Shown here: in pieces, positions 33,764 to 44,909 of the stretch | Layout of the letters: each line of letters starts with the position of its first letter | How positions within the stretch are numbered: the stretch's first letter is position 1 | Assembly (NCBI GenBank): GCA_022828595.1 | Contig: JAKGHH010000001.1 | Coordinates: 141,565,017 to 141,629,016 of the forward strand | Source: Nelumbo lutea | Lineage: Eukaryota > Streptophyta > Magnoliopsida > Proteales > Nelumbonaceae | DNA length: 64,000 nt | Reading direction: 5' to 3' | Made by a program: the position numbers and the translations under genes | The notes under the pieces: model-generated | Seen by the model: the letters and a program-made list of their open reading frames with translations, nothing else | Told to the model about the DNA's origin: nothing | Databases searched by the model: none

Positions 33764-35311
33764 TGGTGGGTGTCGATCCAACCAAAGATAAATGTCCTAC
33801 TCAAATTAAATATTTTTGTAGATAGTGATGAGCAAGGTTGTCTCCACAGGGATTGGGTAGAATTATTTCCAAGAGAAAAGAAAATAGCGGGGTTGTTATA
33901 AAAGCAAGGAAAACAAAACAAAATAAAATAAAGCAAGGATTAAATCGATGGGAGATAGCTTCTAGTTGAAGGGACAAGTTCAGCCTTAATTCTTATCATT
34001 GACCATCGATGCAAGGATAAATTCATATGTTTATGAATAAATTGGTTATAACCATTAACAAGGTATACAACCAGCCTCCACTCAGATTTCTTGGCAACCA
34101 AAACAAGCTCTTTGATTGCTTCTTTTATTAATAGGCAGCTCTAAACAATCTCTTAGGATTTAATCTATTAATAGCATTAAGAGGGGAGAGACCCAATTCT
34201 GGTCAGCAATCTCACAAGTTCGGACCGTTTAAACTAGATCATATGTCCTCCTAACATAAATCGAAAACTTATCCATAATCAATTTATGTTAGTTGCCACC
34301 ATAATTAAACCTACCAATCATATACGAAATTGAAGGTTCAATTGGCTATAGATTATTCTCATTGAATGAGCAAGGGATCCTTCTTGCTTAATCAATAAAA
34401 ATAATCCTCACAAGAAATCGCAGAAAACATAAAAATACCCATAAACAATGAACTGAAATAAAAATTAATTAGATCTCACAATGTTTATAGAATCAAGCTT
34501 CCCTAACCTTCAAGCAGAAAATAAAAGCTTACACACACTTCATGTAGAAATCATAGCTTCTAGATGAGGGGGGCGTATTCTGCTTCTCTTCTCCCTTGCT
34601 TGCTGAACTCTTGTCTCCAAGATTTGATGATCCTTGGGTGCTAGTCCGCCCCCTTTTATATAGCCTTAGGAGGGAGCAGTTTTCAGCTCCTCTTAGGAGT
34701 TCTCTTTCTCAAAAAATAGAAAGTCCTATTTCCTAATTCAGATTTAATCTTATCCTTATCTCTAAATGGAAACTCGTAACTAAGTTGGACTCTAACTCTT
34801 TTCCTTTCTTTAAGATTACAATATAAATAAGATCTGATTAAGATCCTTAGCCGAATTCTATTAGGAATGACGAGTGGGCCCTACTATTGCATGCTGAATT
34901 GGGCTGGTCTTCTCCAGCGAACTGAGGCTTCTCTGCGAATTGGGCTTTGCTGCAATCTGGGGCTCTCTGCGAATTAAGCTTTTCTACGAATTTGTAGAGA
35001 CTTCAGGCCTGATTTTGACCTCGATTTGGTCCGAATCTATCAAAACTCAAAACTTAAAAGTTGTATATATTTTCCTTACTTTCCAATGCATCTTGAATCA
35101 TCTCAATCGGAGTCCGGATGGGAGAATTATGCCCAAATTACCACACGGCGCTGAAACTATGCAAAATTACCCGATTAGCCTTGTTTTTCACCAAACGCCT
35201 CATTTCGTGCCCTAAATCGAAATATAAGAATAGTGAGTCCAATTAGGTACTAAATAAGTATAAAAGACTGAATATTAAGAGACAAAGATTTGATAATTTT
35301 CATTCTCATCT
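33764..35311 (-). repeat. 3' LTR of the Athila-like element (1548 bp)
   Basis: Matches 37531-38968 over its length; it holds about 110 bp (near 34040-34145) that the other copy lacks. TATATAAAA on the - strand at 34654-34662 is the likely promoter element. The outer end reads TGGTGGGTGTCG on the + strand. Confidence 0.9.
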
Positions 35312-35330
35312 AATCCCCCCACTTAGACCT
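35312..35330 (-). other. polypurine tract of the Athila-like element
   Basis: The - strand reads TCTAAGTGGGGGGATT just before the 3' LTR, whose first base is A instead of the T seen in the other LTR (AGATGAG against TGATGAG). A GCCCGAGGACGGGCAAGG block precedes it, as in other Athila-type elements. Confidence 0.75.
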
Positions 35331-35575
35331 TGCCCGTCCTCGGGCAAGACAGAATTTAAGCGAAAATAGGCAAACCTTCCTACCAAACTTTAAACCCAAC
35401 TTTCCTTTTTTTTTTTCCACAAATATTCTAGGTTAACTATTACAAACCGTTAAATCAACACGACCAAGTCATACACGACTCATCTATCAACCAATTCAAT
35501 TTTCACTTCTACAAAGATAGTAAACTAGGAAAAACCTTTTTATCTTCACTCTCTTTTTTTTTTCTCTTCTTAGTG

Positions 35576-35791
35576 GAAGTGAGTGCATTTTATGCCCCAT
35601 TTCACTTTTAGGATTATTTGGCCAGTAGGTGCATTTTATGCTCCATCCTACTGTTAGAATTGTTTGAATAGTAGTTGCATTTTATGCTCCATCATACTTT
35701 TGAATTGTTGGTTTAGTAGGTGCATTTTATGCTCCATCATACTTTTGAATTGTTGGTTTAGTAGGTGCATTTTATGCTCCATCCTATTAGG
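35576..35791 (-). repeat. ~46-bp tandem repeats, nearly 5 copies
   Basis: Each unit carries GGTGCATTTTATGCTCCATC (+ strand) followed by a TACTTTTGAATTG-like part. The third and fourth units are almost identical. Lies between gag and the polypurine tract where pol would normally be. Confidence 0.88.
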
Positions 35792-36149
35792 TTACCTCAA
35801 TTGTAAGGTAAAAATATTAACCCTATTTACTTAAACTTGAATTTAGGACTAGCTTAGGAGGGAATGGCTTCAAACAAGTCGTGTATTCCCTATTCGCACT
35901 TCATTACTAGGTTTACAAGAATTTTCCCACAATATTGTTTCAATTGATTTCAAGAGAGTTGAGTTTCTATTTTTTTTTTAAGAAAATCACTCATCTAAAA
36001 TCCTATACTTTCCTTCACAATTAAAACATACATTGTCCTTAATGTAAGGTGAAATGCAAAGAAAAGGTGCAAATAACTAAACTATAAATGTAAAAGCAAG
36101 AAAAAAAGAAAAACAAGCTTCCTTGTTTCTAATCATCATAAACTGGATC

Positions 36150-37467
36150 CTATACCTTTTGTAGTTGCAACTTCCAGTGTTCTCCCCTTTCATCCATCAT
36201 GGGTGGGTTCAAATCTGGAATAGGGGCCTGCAAAATAAAGGGTAAAGGTCTCTCATTACAAATTGGTAACGTAATATAAGGAATGTTACTAGACTGTTGT
36301 AACTCCGGAGAATCACTCAATGCTGCAACAATTTCTTGCAATTTAGAACTCAAGGTTGACTCCTCTTTCTCAGGATGCTTAGTAATGGAAATTCCGAGTC
36401 CCTCCTTCCCACCAAGTTCAAAAACTTTATGTGCTAAAGAATCAATCATATCAACAGAAAACATACCTGGGTCCTTGCATTTAGGAGGTAATTTCTTTTG
36501 GAGGATTGCTGAAACATTACCTTTCAGCATTTTCTTAGTAGTTCATAACTCCTTGAGAAATTTTGCATAGCGAGGTACTTTTTTCGATTGCATCAAGGAG
36601 GGAAATATTTACCTCAACCTTGCGAAATGTGTCAAGGATATCCTTCTCTTGCTCCTCCTTCTTGGAATTTGCAAAGCGGCTAGGAAAGGGTGGAGTTGTC
36701 ACTTTGGCTTGGGGTTTGTTCACTGCTTGGATCTTGAGTTTGGGGTGGAGGTGTTTCCTTTTCTATTTCAATTGTATTCTTAGGCACTTCCCTGCTAGGC
36801 CTATTCAGTTCCCTTCCGCTTCTTAAAGTGATTGCACTAGCATTTTGCTTAGGGTCGACCATGGTCTGTGAGGGTAGTTCTCTTGATCTTTGAGATTCTA
36901 ATCGACTCACAGTAGTTGCCAATTGTGTCACTTGATCATCCAGGTTTTTAGATGCTGGTCCTCGTCTCCTGTTGAAATTGTTGGGTGTTAGTTGCAAGTG
37001 ATTTAACAATTTCATCTAAAGATTTACCTCGTTTGGAACGTGAATGTTGTGGAGCCGGTTGTCTAGCTTGATATTGTTGGAAACCAAGGGCTTGGTTCCA
37101 TAGCTGAGATTAGGATGATCCCCCCATCCTGCATTGTAAGTATTTGAATAGGGATCGTACCTCATTTTTGGGAATCCTCCAATAGCATGGGCTTGTTCAT
37201 AGGGTTCATCTTGAAGTGTAGGACACATGTCGGTTGGATGACCCGTAATGTAACAAATGCCACAAGTCTTTGCTGTACGTGGCCTACAACCAGTTTTTCC
37301 ACGAGAGAGGTGAGGGTATCTAATCGTTGATCGATGGAAGAAGTGCTTACCTCATTGACTCTCATCGGTATGGACTCTTGTCTATTGTCGAACTGTTGTG
37401 CATTGGCAGCCATGTTTTCGATCTCGGGATCGTATTGGAGTTCACCTACACGAGAAGAACGAGGCAT
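36150..37467 (-). pseudogene. Athila-like gag, capsid-deleted and broken
   Basis: Starts MPRSSRVGELQYDPEIE, an Athila Gag N-terminus, but jumps at once to NMAANAQQFDNRQE, which belongs near the Gag C-terminus, so the capsid region of roughly 250 residues is missing. A zinc-knuckle remnant (CYITGHPTDMCP, about 37250-37210) follows, then AIGGFPKMRYDPYSNTYN, LRSGRELNRPSRE, PFPSRFANSKKEEQEKDIL and GNVSAILQKKLPPKCKDPG. The part after this should lead into the protease but instead reads MFSVDMIDSLAHKVFELGG and ends near 36150. At least three frame changes. Encodes no enzyme. Confidence 0.85.
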
Positions 37468-37507
37468 AAACCAAGCAAAATGAAATAAATCTTATTAAAG
37501 ACACCAA

Positions 37508-37525
37508 TCCTCGGTAACGGTGCCA
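37508..37525 (-). other. primer binding site, tRNA-Asp type, decayed
   Basis: The - strand reads TGGCACCGTTACCGAGGA, five bases from the LTR end. The Athila primer site, complementary to tRNA-Asp, is TGGCGCCGTTGCCGGGGA from established knowledge; the three differences are all G to A. Confidence 0.8.
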
Positions 37526-37530
37526 AAATT

Positions 37531-38968
37531 TGGTGGGTGTCGAATCCAACCAAAAATAAAAATACTGCTCGAATTAAATATTTTTGTAGATAGTGATGAG
37601 CAAGGTCATCTCCACGGGGATTGGGTGGATTTATTTCCAAGAGAAGAAAATAGAGGGGTTGTTATAAAAGCAAGGAAAATAAAATAAAATAAAACAAAGC
37701 AAGGATTAAATCGATGGGAGATGGCTTCTGGTTGAAGGGAGAAGTTCAGCCTTGATTCTTATTATTGATCATCGATGCAAGGATAAATTCATATGTTTAT
37801 GAATAACAAGCTCTAACAAGCTCTTATGATTTAGTCTATTAATAGCATTAAGAGGGGAAAGACCCAATTCTGGTCAGCGATCTCACAAGCTCGAACCATT
37901 TAAACAAAATCATATATTTTCCTAACATAGATCGAAAACTTTTTTGCAATCAATTTATGCTAGTTGCCACCATGATTAAACATACCAACCATATACGGAA
38001 TTTGAGGTTCAATCGGCCATAGATTATTTTCATTGATTGAGCAAGGGATCCTTCTTGCTTAGTAAAAAAAATAATCCTCACAGAAATCACAGAAAACATA
38101 TGAATGCCCATAAACAATGAACTGAAATAAAAATCAATTAGATCATCACAATATTTAAGAATCAAAGCTTCCATAACCTTTCTACCAGAAAATAAAAGCT
38201 TACACACACTTCATGTAAAAATCGTAGCTTCCAGATGAGGGGGGTGTATTCTGCTTCTTTTCTCCCTTCTTGCGAATTCTTGTTTCCATTATTTGATTGA
38301 TGATTGGGTGCTAGTCCGCCCCCCTTTATATAGCCTTAGGAGGGAGCAGTTTTCATCTCCTCTTAGGAGTTCTCTTTCTCAAAAATAGAAAGTCATAGTT
38401 CCTAATTCAGATCTAATCTTATCCTTATCTCTAAATAGAAACCCTTAACTAAGTTGGACTCTAATTCTTTTCTTTCTTTAAGATTACAATAAAAATCAAA
38501 TCTAATTAAGATTCTTAGCCGAATTCTATTAGGAATAATGAGTGGGACCTACTATTGCATGCTGAATTGGGCTGGTCTTCTCTATGAATTGGGCTTTGCT
38601 GCAATCTGGGGCTCTCTAACGAATTGAGCTTCTCTGCGAATTGGGCTCCTATGCGAATTTACAGAATTCAGTCTCGATTTTGACATCGATTCATTCCGAA
38701 TCTATCAAAACTTAAAACTTGAAAGTTGTAGAGCTTTCCTTATCTTTCCAATTTATCTTGAATCATCTCAATCGGAGTCCGGATGTGAGAGTTATGCTCA
38801 AATTACCACACAGTGCCGAAACTATGCAAAATTACCTGATTAACCTTGTTTTTCACCTAACACCTCCTTTCGTGCCCTAAATCAAAATATAAGAGTAGTG
38901 AGTTCAATTAGGCACTAAATAAGACTAAATATTTAGGGATAAAAATATGACAATTTTCATTCTCATCA
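37531..38968 (-). repeat. 5' LTR of the Athila-like element (1438 bp)
   Basis: In - orientation begins TGATGAGAATG and ends CGACACCCACCA. A TATATAAAG (plus-strand 38324-38332) lies where the other LTR has TATATAAAA. Confidence 0.9.
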
Positions 38969-39795
38969 ATAACTCATGTGGTAGAGAGCAAAAAAACTCT
39001 TGTGCAATAATGGAAATAACTCATGTGCTAGAAAGCGAAAAATGTCATGTGTTAGGAAGTGGAGAATGTCATGTTCTAGAGAGAGGAAAAACTCATATAC
39101 TAGAGAGTGGAAAAACTAACGTGGCATAACAGAAAAAACTCATGTGCTAGAGAGCGGAAAATGTCATGTGTTAGGAAGTGGAGAATGTCATGTGCTAGAG
39201 AGTGGAAAAACTCATGTACTAGATAGTGGAAAAACTAATGTGCCATATCGGAAAAAGCTCATATGTTAGAGAGTGGAAAATGTCATGTGTTAGGAAGCGG
39301 AAAATGTCATATGCAACAGAGTGGAAAAACTTATGTGCAATAGCGTAGACAAAACTCATGTGTTAGAAAGTGGAAAAACTTATTTGCCATAGAAGAAAAA
39401 CTTATGTAAAATAGTGCAGACAAAAACTCATGTACTAGAGAGCAGAAAAATCATATGCAATAGTGAAACTACTTATGTATGCAATAGTAGAAGCACTCAT
39501 GTACAATAGCGCAGAGAAACTCATGTGCAATAGCATAAATAAGAACTTCATGTGCTAGAGAGTAGAAAAAACTCATGTGCAATAGCGGAAACAACTCATG
39601 TGCCATATCGGAGAATCTCATGTGTAATAGCGCAGACAAAAGCTTCATGTGCTAGAGAGTGGAAAAAACTCATGTGCAATAACGGAAAAACTCATGTACA
39701 ATAGCAGGAAAAAAATTATGTGCAATAGTGAACAACTCATTTGCAATAGCAAAAAACTCCTATGCAATAGCGGAAAAAATCATGTGCAACTGTGA
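38969..39795 (+). repeat. right part of the degenerate tandem array
   Basis: About 28 units of roughly 29 bp of the form AACTCATGTGCTAGAGAG-GGAAAA. Variants alternate CTAGAGAG, CAATAGCG and CCATATCG cores, suggesting a higher-order pattern. It is continuous with 33430-33763 once the Athila-like insertion is removed. Confidence 0.85.
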
Positions 39796-41620
39796 TTCAT
39801 GATGAGAATAATGTAATTATTATGATGGAAATCAAAATTTGTAATGTAATGCATAATAATGAAGACATGAAACTAACACAAAAAATTATAAAAATGATGA
39901 CAAGACTGAAAATTCGAAACTGCCAATAACATGCCAAAAGCAAAATACAATAAAAAAAAATCAAGAACTATCATCTCATAAATTCGATTTAACTTAATTG
40001 TCATTTCTCACATGACCACTTTCCTTATTATGAATCATTTCTTCACATTTTTACCACACTTTGCATTTTTCTTTTTATTACTTATGTTTTTTTTTTTATA
40101 TATATTTTTGGTACACGATGAACAACTGAATTCCTTTTTGAAAGACTTTTGTACTAGTGTGGCTTAAACTTCTTCTTTGAGACATATTTGTACTTGATTC
40201 GAGTGTTAAACGCCATGGGCCGCTCTCATTTTGATCTCTCTTTTCTTTTATTTTTCTTCTTTTTTGTTTTTACTTTTTCTTTATAACTTTAGAGTAGAAA
40301 GATAATGCAACTTAGACATAAAGGAGATGGGAATTTTTATCTTCTTTTTATTATACATTTTTCTAGGAAGCTACGATACTAAAACAGGAGATGTCACTAG
40401 CATTGATTCATGACAAAATAATTATGTCCAAAAGGACCCATGTCATGCCTTAGCAAGTGATAAAAGTATTTCGCTCATCTTTAAAAGAGATGATCGAAAA
40501 ATTAGCAATTATAATGACATGTGCATCGAAAATGCAAATGAGACAATCGTATATTCATTTTGGGGAATACCCGGGTTTTATGGGTAACAGCCCCAGTTCT
40601 TGGTTAACAGGAAGATTTGTGATAAGAGATGCATAATTGAAGAAGGTTCAAAATAAAATCCCTTATCACCAGCCAATTAAGTCTATCCCATGCTAAATTA
40701 CCAATTTCTAAATGGTCGAAAAGGGCTTAGTGAATGGGATGAAATGTGGTGTAGGACTGGGGATTTGAAATGAAGAGGAAAAAGCTCAAAAACATATTTT
40801 CTGCTCATCATTATTTTTTCTTATTTACATTCTCTTATTCCTTTTGCTTTTTCTCCTTTTTCTTATATTTTCTTCTTTTTTTTTACATAGTCATCACATC
40901 TTCAAATATGAACCACATTACTTCACCGATCATAGAGAACTTCACGTGTAAAAGAATCGACAAACAAATACTCAAACTAACTGATTCTAGAATGATTGAA
41001 ACATAAATCTACCTTATATTATCTTTGTATCATATCTTTCTTTTCCAACCTTCAACAAATATTTCTTCATCATTCTTTCTCATTTTTCATCTACCATAAA
41101 TTCTCTACTTTGATTTTCCTTAACTTTCATCTCTTCAATGCTTTCCAATTTTTCCAATCTTCTTTGACCATTGCTCCATATTAGGTTGCCACATTTTCTT
41201 CTTCATTACTCTCCTTTTCTTTTTCTTTTTTTTCTGTTTTTTATTTCTTCTCTTTCTTTTTTGTTATTTGTTTTAGGCCCTACAAAAGGTACACCGGGAA
41301 TTTAGCTAGTTCAAAAAGGAAAGGTATTTATGCATGGGCCAATCGGGCTAACTAGCGGTTTTTGAAAGATAATAGGATCACTTAAGAATTAAGATAGACA
41401 GAAGTGACTTCCAGTCCTTTCCTTTATTGATTGGAGAATCACTAGGTTATGATGATACTCTAACTCTATGCTGGCTCTAGGGAAGTTGGTAGAAGATACA
41501 TGCTTAAATTGTCAAAACTAACCCAGTTTAGGATATTTGGGTGCTCTTGGAAAATGATTAAGATTTATGCACAAGACTATTTGAAATGTTCAATGAGGTG
41601 GGTGGTGTGTCCGGAAGCAT
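39796..41620. other. no gene recognised
   Basis: T-rich and otherwise ordinary non-coding DNA; long T/C runs at 40230-40290, 40800-40900 and 41190-41260. It may be spacer of the Gypsy remnant to the right, but no LTR boundary or conserved coding sequence is visible. Confidence 0.35.
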
Positions 41621-41621
41621 G

Positions 41622-42917
41622 TTGTTAAACGCTTCGAAACACAAATTTTAATATTTATAAATTTCTCCATCTCTCATAACAATTACAAATGCAGTAAATG
41701 GTGAGAATGGGTCATATCCATAGGGAAGTGAGGGAAAAATCGTTAGAAGCTTTAATCCGGATAAAAGAACACAAAAGGAAATTGCAAAATCACAAAACTT
41801 TAATTAATTGAATTGTAATTCATTAAAAATAAGATTTGAACACTATTGAAAGTAAATAGTGCATAAAAATAAATAAATAAAAGAAATTAAATAAAAAAAA
41901 GTTTGTAATCCGATCAGAGGTAGTAGTCTCTGGATCTCTCTTTTGACCCTTGAACTTCTTGAGCATGGCCTTTTGTCTTACCTAGCCAAATTCCAAATCT
42001 GTAGAAAAGAAACAAAACAAAAATTAAATTTGCAGGAAGGAAAAATCGGACTAGAAATTAAAGAATATGACTTAAATCTAAAATTGAATTAAAATGGTTG
42101 GGATCCGATTCCAGAGGTAGCTGTAGTGGCTTTGGCGAACTACAAGCAAGAACCTCTCCTCTTGCCTGGGCGTTCTCCTCTTCCTCTACCATTGAACTTC
42201 TCAAGATCAGCCTTTTGTCTTACCTGGGGGTAGAATCCAACCCCTTCTCAGGACCCCTTGGGTCCTTTTTATAGAGAAGGGTGGATAAAACTGGGTTTAG
42301 AGAGAAAAAGGGGGGTGGCAGTTGTGTGACCCTAGGGTTTAGAATGAAGGTTTAGGATGATTCTAAGGTGATCTTAAGGCTAAGAAGAGGAGGAGAGGGC
42401 ACCCAATATAATGTAGGGCTGAGATGTAGTGGCTAAAGGCTGAATGGTGAAAATTAGAAGTTAGGTGGCGCCCTAGGGTCAGAATGTTAATAAAAGAGTG
42501 CCCTATAATGAATGGTGGAGATTATAAGGGATGGAAGGTGATGATTTAATAGTTAGGGGCGGCTAGGTTTTGTTAGAGATGAAAAGAATGAGTGGAGAGG
42601 CGCTCTAGGGTTTGCTAGGGAGAGGGGAGTATACTAATACAGTAGGAGGAGCGCCATTCTGGGTTTATCAGATAGGAGGCGCCCTCTTGTGCTCAGCTTT
42701 TCACAAAAACACTTCTCTCTCAGTTGGACTTCACACCAGTTTCCCAAAAACAATATTTCAGTCATGAAACTTCATAGTTTTCCCCAAGATTTGCACAAAG
42801 ACCCTTAGAGGTCACAATATTAAATTTAACTAGGAAAATGGGACATTTTGATTATTTCGAGGCCTAAAATACCCTTGAAATGATACCCTTAAAGCATCTA
42901 ACTACAGAGTTATCACA
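41622..42917 (-). repeat. 3' LTR of the Gypsy remnant
   Basis: High-coordinate end fixed by the adjoining polypurine tract; low end placed at TGTTAAACGC by its TG and may be wrong. A TATAAAAA on the - strand at about 42265-42280 is a plausible promoter. It contains an internal duplication of about 178 bp (GAACTTCT-GAGCATGGCCTTTTG at about 41950 and again near 42190). Confidence 0.6.
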
Positions 42918-43254
42918 CTCCCAACTTAACCATTGCTAGTCTCTTAGGAATGCAACCTTAAAATTACATTGAGTAAAGAGATCATTTCCATTGCAAGATC
43001 ATCCCTAACAAAATTAGCCAAGTATCCAGATTTCATAATTCTTAAACTTTGTATAGATCGGTATTGGGCTTAAGGGGTAAAATTGTCTTGCTTTGAACAT
43101 TACAGAAACTTGGCTTAAAAGTCTTATATACCCTTCAATTTGCAGACTGTCTCGATAAGCTGAGAGTGATTTTTAAAATCAGACGAGTATTCTTCTTATC
43201 ATTTCTAGTAGTGGATTTCTACCCCTAAACCTGATATGCACACTTATTTTTATT

Positions 43255-43415
43255 GGTACCTTCCATCGTTTAATATGAATCTTGACACTTGCCTTAGGTG
43301 AAGAGACCCGATTACTAAGTATTAGGTGATTGTCTTTAGCATTCCCTTTCCCATTTGACGCGAATCTCGACACTTAACTTAGGTGAAGAGACTCAGTTGC
43401 TAAGTCTAGGGTTTC
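43255..43415. repeat. ~96-bp imperfect tandem duplication
   Basis: GAATCTTGACACTTGCCTTA at about 43274 and GAATCTCGACACTTAACTTA at about 43363 begin two copies that both run through GGTGAAGAGAC and TTGCTAAGT/TTACTAAGT. The last motif recurs near 43451. Confidence 0.7.
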
Positions 43416-43529
43416 CATTGACCTTTTATTCTTAGTTTTTTTATTGAAAACCCGATTACTAAGTAGTCCATTATCTCTAACAATTTGAAGAATTTTTTCT
43501 AATTTCTCAATCTTTCTCTTCTTATCTTT

Positions 43530-44905
43530 ATAGGGGCAAACTTGGAAGTACATTTTGTGCTTGTGCAGGTGAGGGATAATATGTCTGCTCGGGGGTAGTC
43601 CAACTGGTTTGAGAAGATCTTGGATAATTTGTCACTTTGAAATTTTTTGGATAATGGGCTTTATGTACTTGAGAATAAAAAATAGATATGGATTGCACTT
43701 CATTCCCTCCCTTATACTCTAGAGAGGACTTCCCAACTGATAGTGAATTTCTAAGGATCATCATCGGGTTGATTCGACCTTGCCTAAGAGCCTCTTTGAT
43801 TCTGACTGCTCCCTTCTAGACATCACCAAAATCCTTCAAAGGCTGTGCGATCAACAAGGTATGATATAGATCCTTTAACGTCTTAATAAACAACCTCACC
43901 ATCTATTCTTTTGGCATTGGGTGTCATAACCTACTTACCATTTCATGCCACCAATTAGCATAATCCAAGAAACTTTCTCCTGACTTCTGAGTCATAGATT
44001 TGAGATCTGCTTGATCAGGTGCTAACTCCATGTTGTAAGAAAGCTGGTCTAAGAATGCCTTTGAAACACCTTTCCAAGTCTTTTTCTTTTCATCTGTCAA
44101 ATTTGCAAACCATTAGAACTCTCTATAAGACTCTTTTGAAACATCTAAATGAATAACTTGTTTGACCCATATTGAAACATATCACCACAAAAGATCATTA
44201 GATGGGTTTGTGGGCATCCCTTCCCGTCATATTTTTCAAGGTCTGACATTTTGAACTTAACAAGCAATTATGCATCATGGTATAAGTACAACTCTATGAA
44301 ATTTGTAACACTCAAATTCCAAACTTCTTTTAGCCTCTTCAATGCATCTTTCATCTACTCTAATTAAATCTCGAGGGGACCTTGGAGTGGTGACTAGTTG
44401 GCAATCATATTCAAATTCTTTTCTCTCGAGAATACAACAGTGGGTTGAGGTATGGCTGGGTTCTCAAAATTAGGAGTGGGAAATGTCCTTAATTGATGAT
44501 CCTATTCGGTTCCCACAGTAAAAACAAAGGAGGATGACCAGCATGTTGCTTTTGGCATGGGACCAGGGTTTTGGGATGAAAAAGATGCAAAGGAATAGGA
44601 TGGAGGGAAATATGGTTGGGTTTCCATTGCAGGAGCAGATTGAGCACTTTGGGATTTCTCAGCTTCCAATTTGGCCAAGTTAATAGACATCTCATTCAAT
44701 CTTTCTTGGAGATGGAGGTAATCACTATAAGGGACTGAGTCGGTACTGTTGTCTCTGTGTTTAGTGGGACCACCGCTTAAGGGATGCGATCAATTTTAGG
44801 AGAGACTTCAGACATAATAAAGAATTTGGATTGAAACATAATGTTTTCTGAATTTAGGATCTTCAAGAATAACCTCATCTGAAAAAGGACATCAATTAGA
44901 TGATC
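43530..44905 (-). pseudogene. Gypsy gag remnant (retrotrans_gag type)
   Basis: The - strand translation gives MNEMSINLAKLEAEKS near 44699, then, in other frames, a retrotransposon Gag core: KTWKGVSKAFLDQLSYNME, DLKSMTQKSGESFLDYANWW (about 44020-43960) and MVRLFIKTLKDLYHTLL. That is the order of the PF03732 family. The tail has YYPSPAQAQNVLPSLPL at the end (43528). Stops separate the blocks. No zinc knuckle or protease follows: the downstream 43180-43420 is a ~96-bp direct duplication. Confidence 0.7.
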
Positions 44906-44909
44906 GTGC

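Larger units (their letters stand above)
33764..38968 (-). mobile_element. non-autonomous Athila-like Gypsy element
   Basis: On the - strand: 5' LTR 37531-38968, primer site 37508-37525, gag remnant, tandem repeats, polypurine tract, 3' LTR 33764-35311. It is flanked by ATAAT (33759-33763) and ATAAC (38969-38973), a 5-bp target duplication with one transition. LTR length, tRNA-Asp-type primer site and Gag motifs (NTYNAGWGDHP, ITLRSGREL, KLPPKCKDPG) are those of Athila elements. Protease, RT, RNase H and integrase are absent, as is most of the Gag capsid region, so it could only have moved with enzymes supplied in trans or have been deleted after insertion. Confidence 0.88.
41622..44905 (-). 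mobile_element. Gypsy remnant: 3' LTR plus gag, 5' part lost
   Basis: On the - strand: gag remnant 44900-43530, non-coding stretch, polypurine tract 42918-42932, LTR 42917-41622. LTR start TGATAACTC after AAGTTGGGAGTG is the usual arrangement for Gypsy elements of this type. No second LTR or primer site is seen to the right, where the T-rich tract begins. No pol. Confidence 0.65.

Noticed and set aside
33433..33936. 167-residue - strand open frame
   Set aside because: It crosses the tandem array and the LTR end; the repetitive SIAHKF-type wording reflects array units, and it has no family resemblance.
35576..35791. Repeats with ~20-bp conserved and ~25-bp variable parts, CRISPR-like at first sight
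   Set aside because: The variable parts are copies of each other and the array lies inside a retrotransposon.
38969..39795. Regular ~29-bp repeats suggesting a CRISPR array
   Set aside because: Units are contiguous and degenerate with no unique spacers; the genome is eukaryotic.
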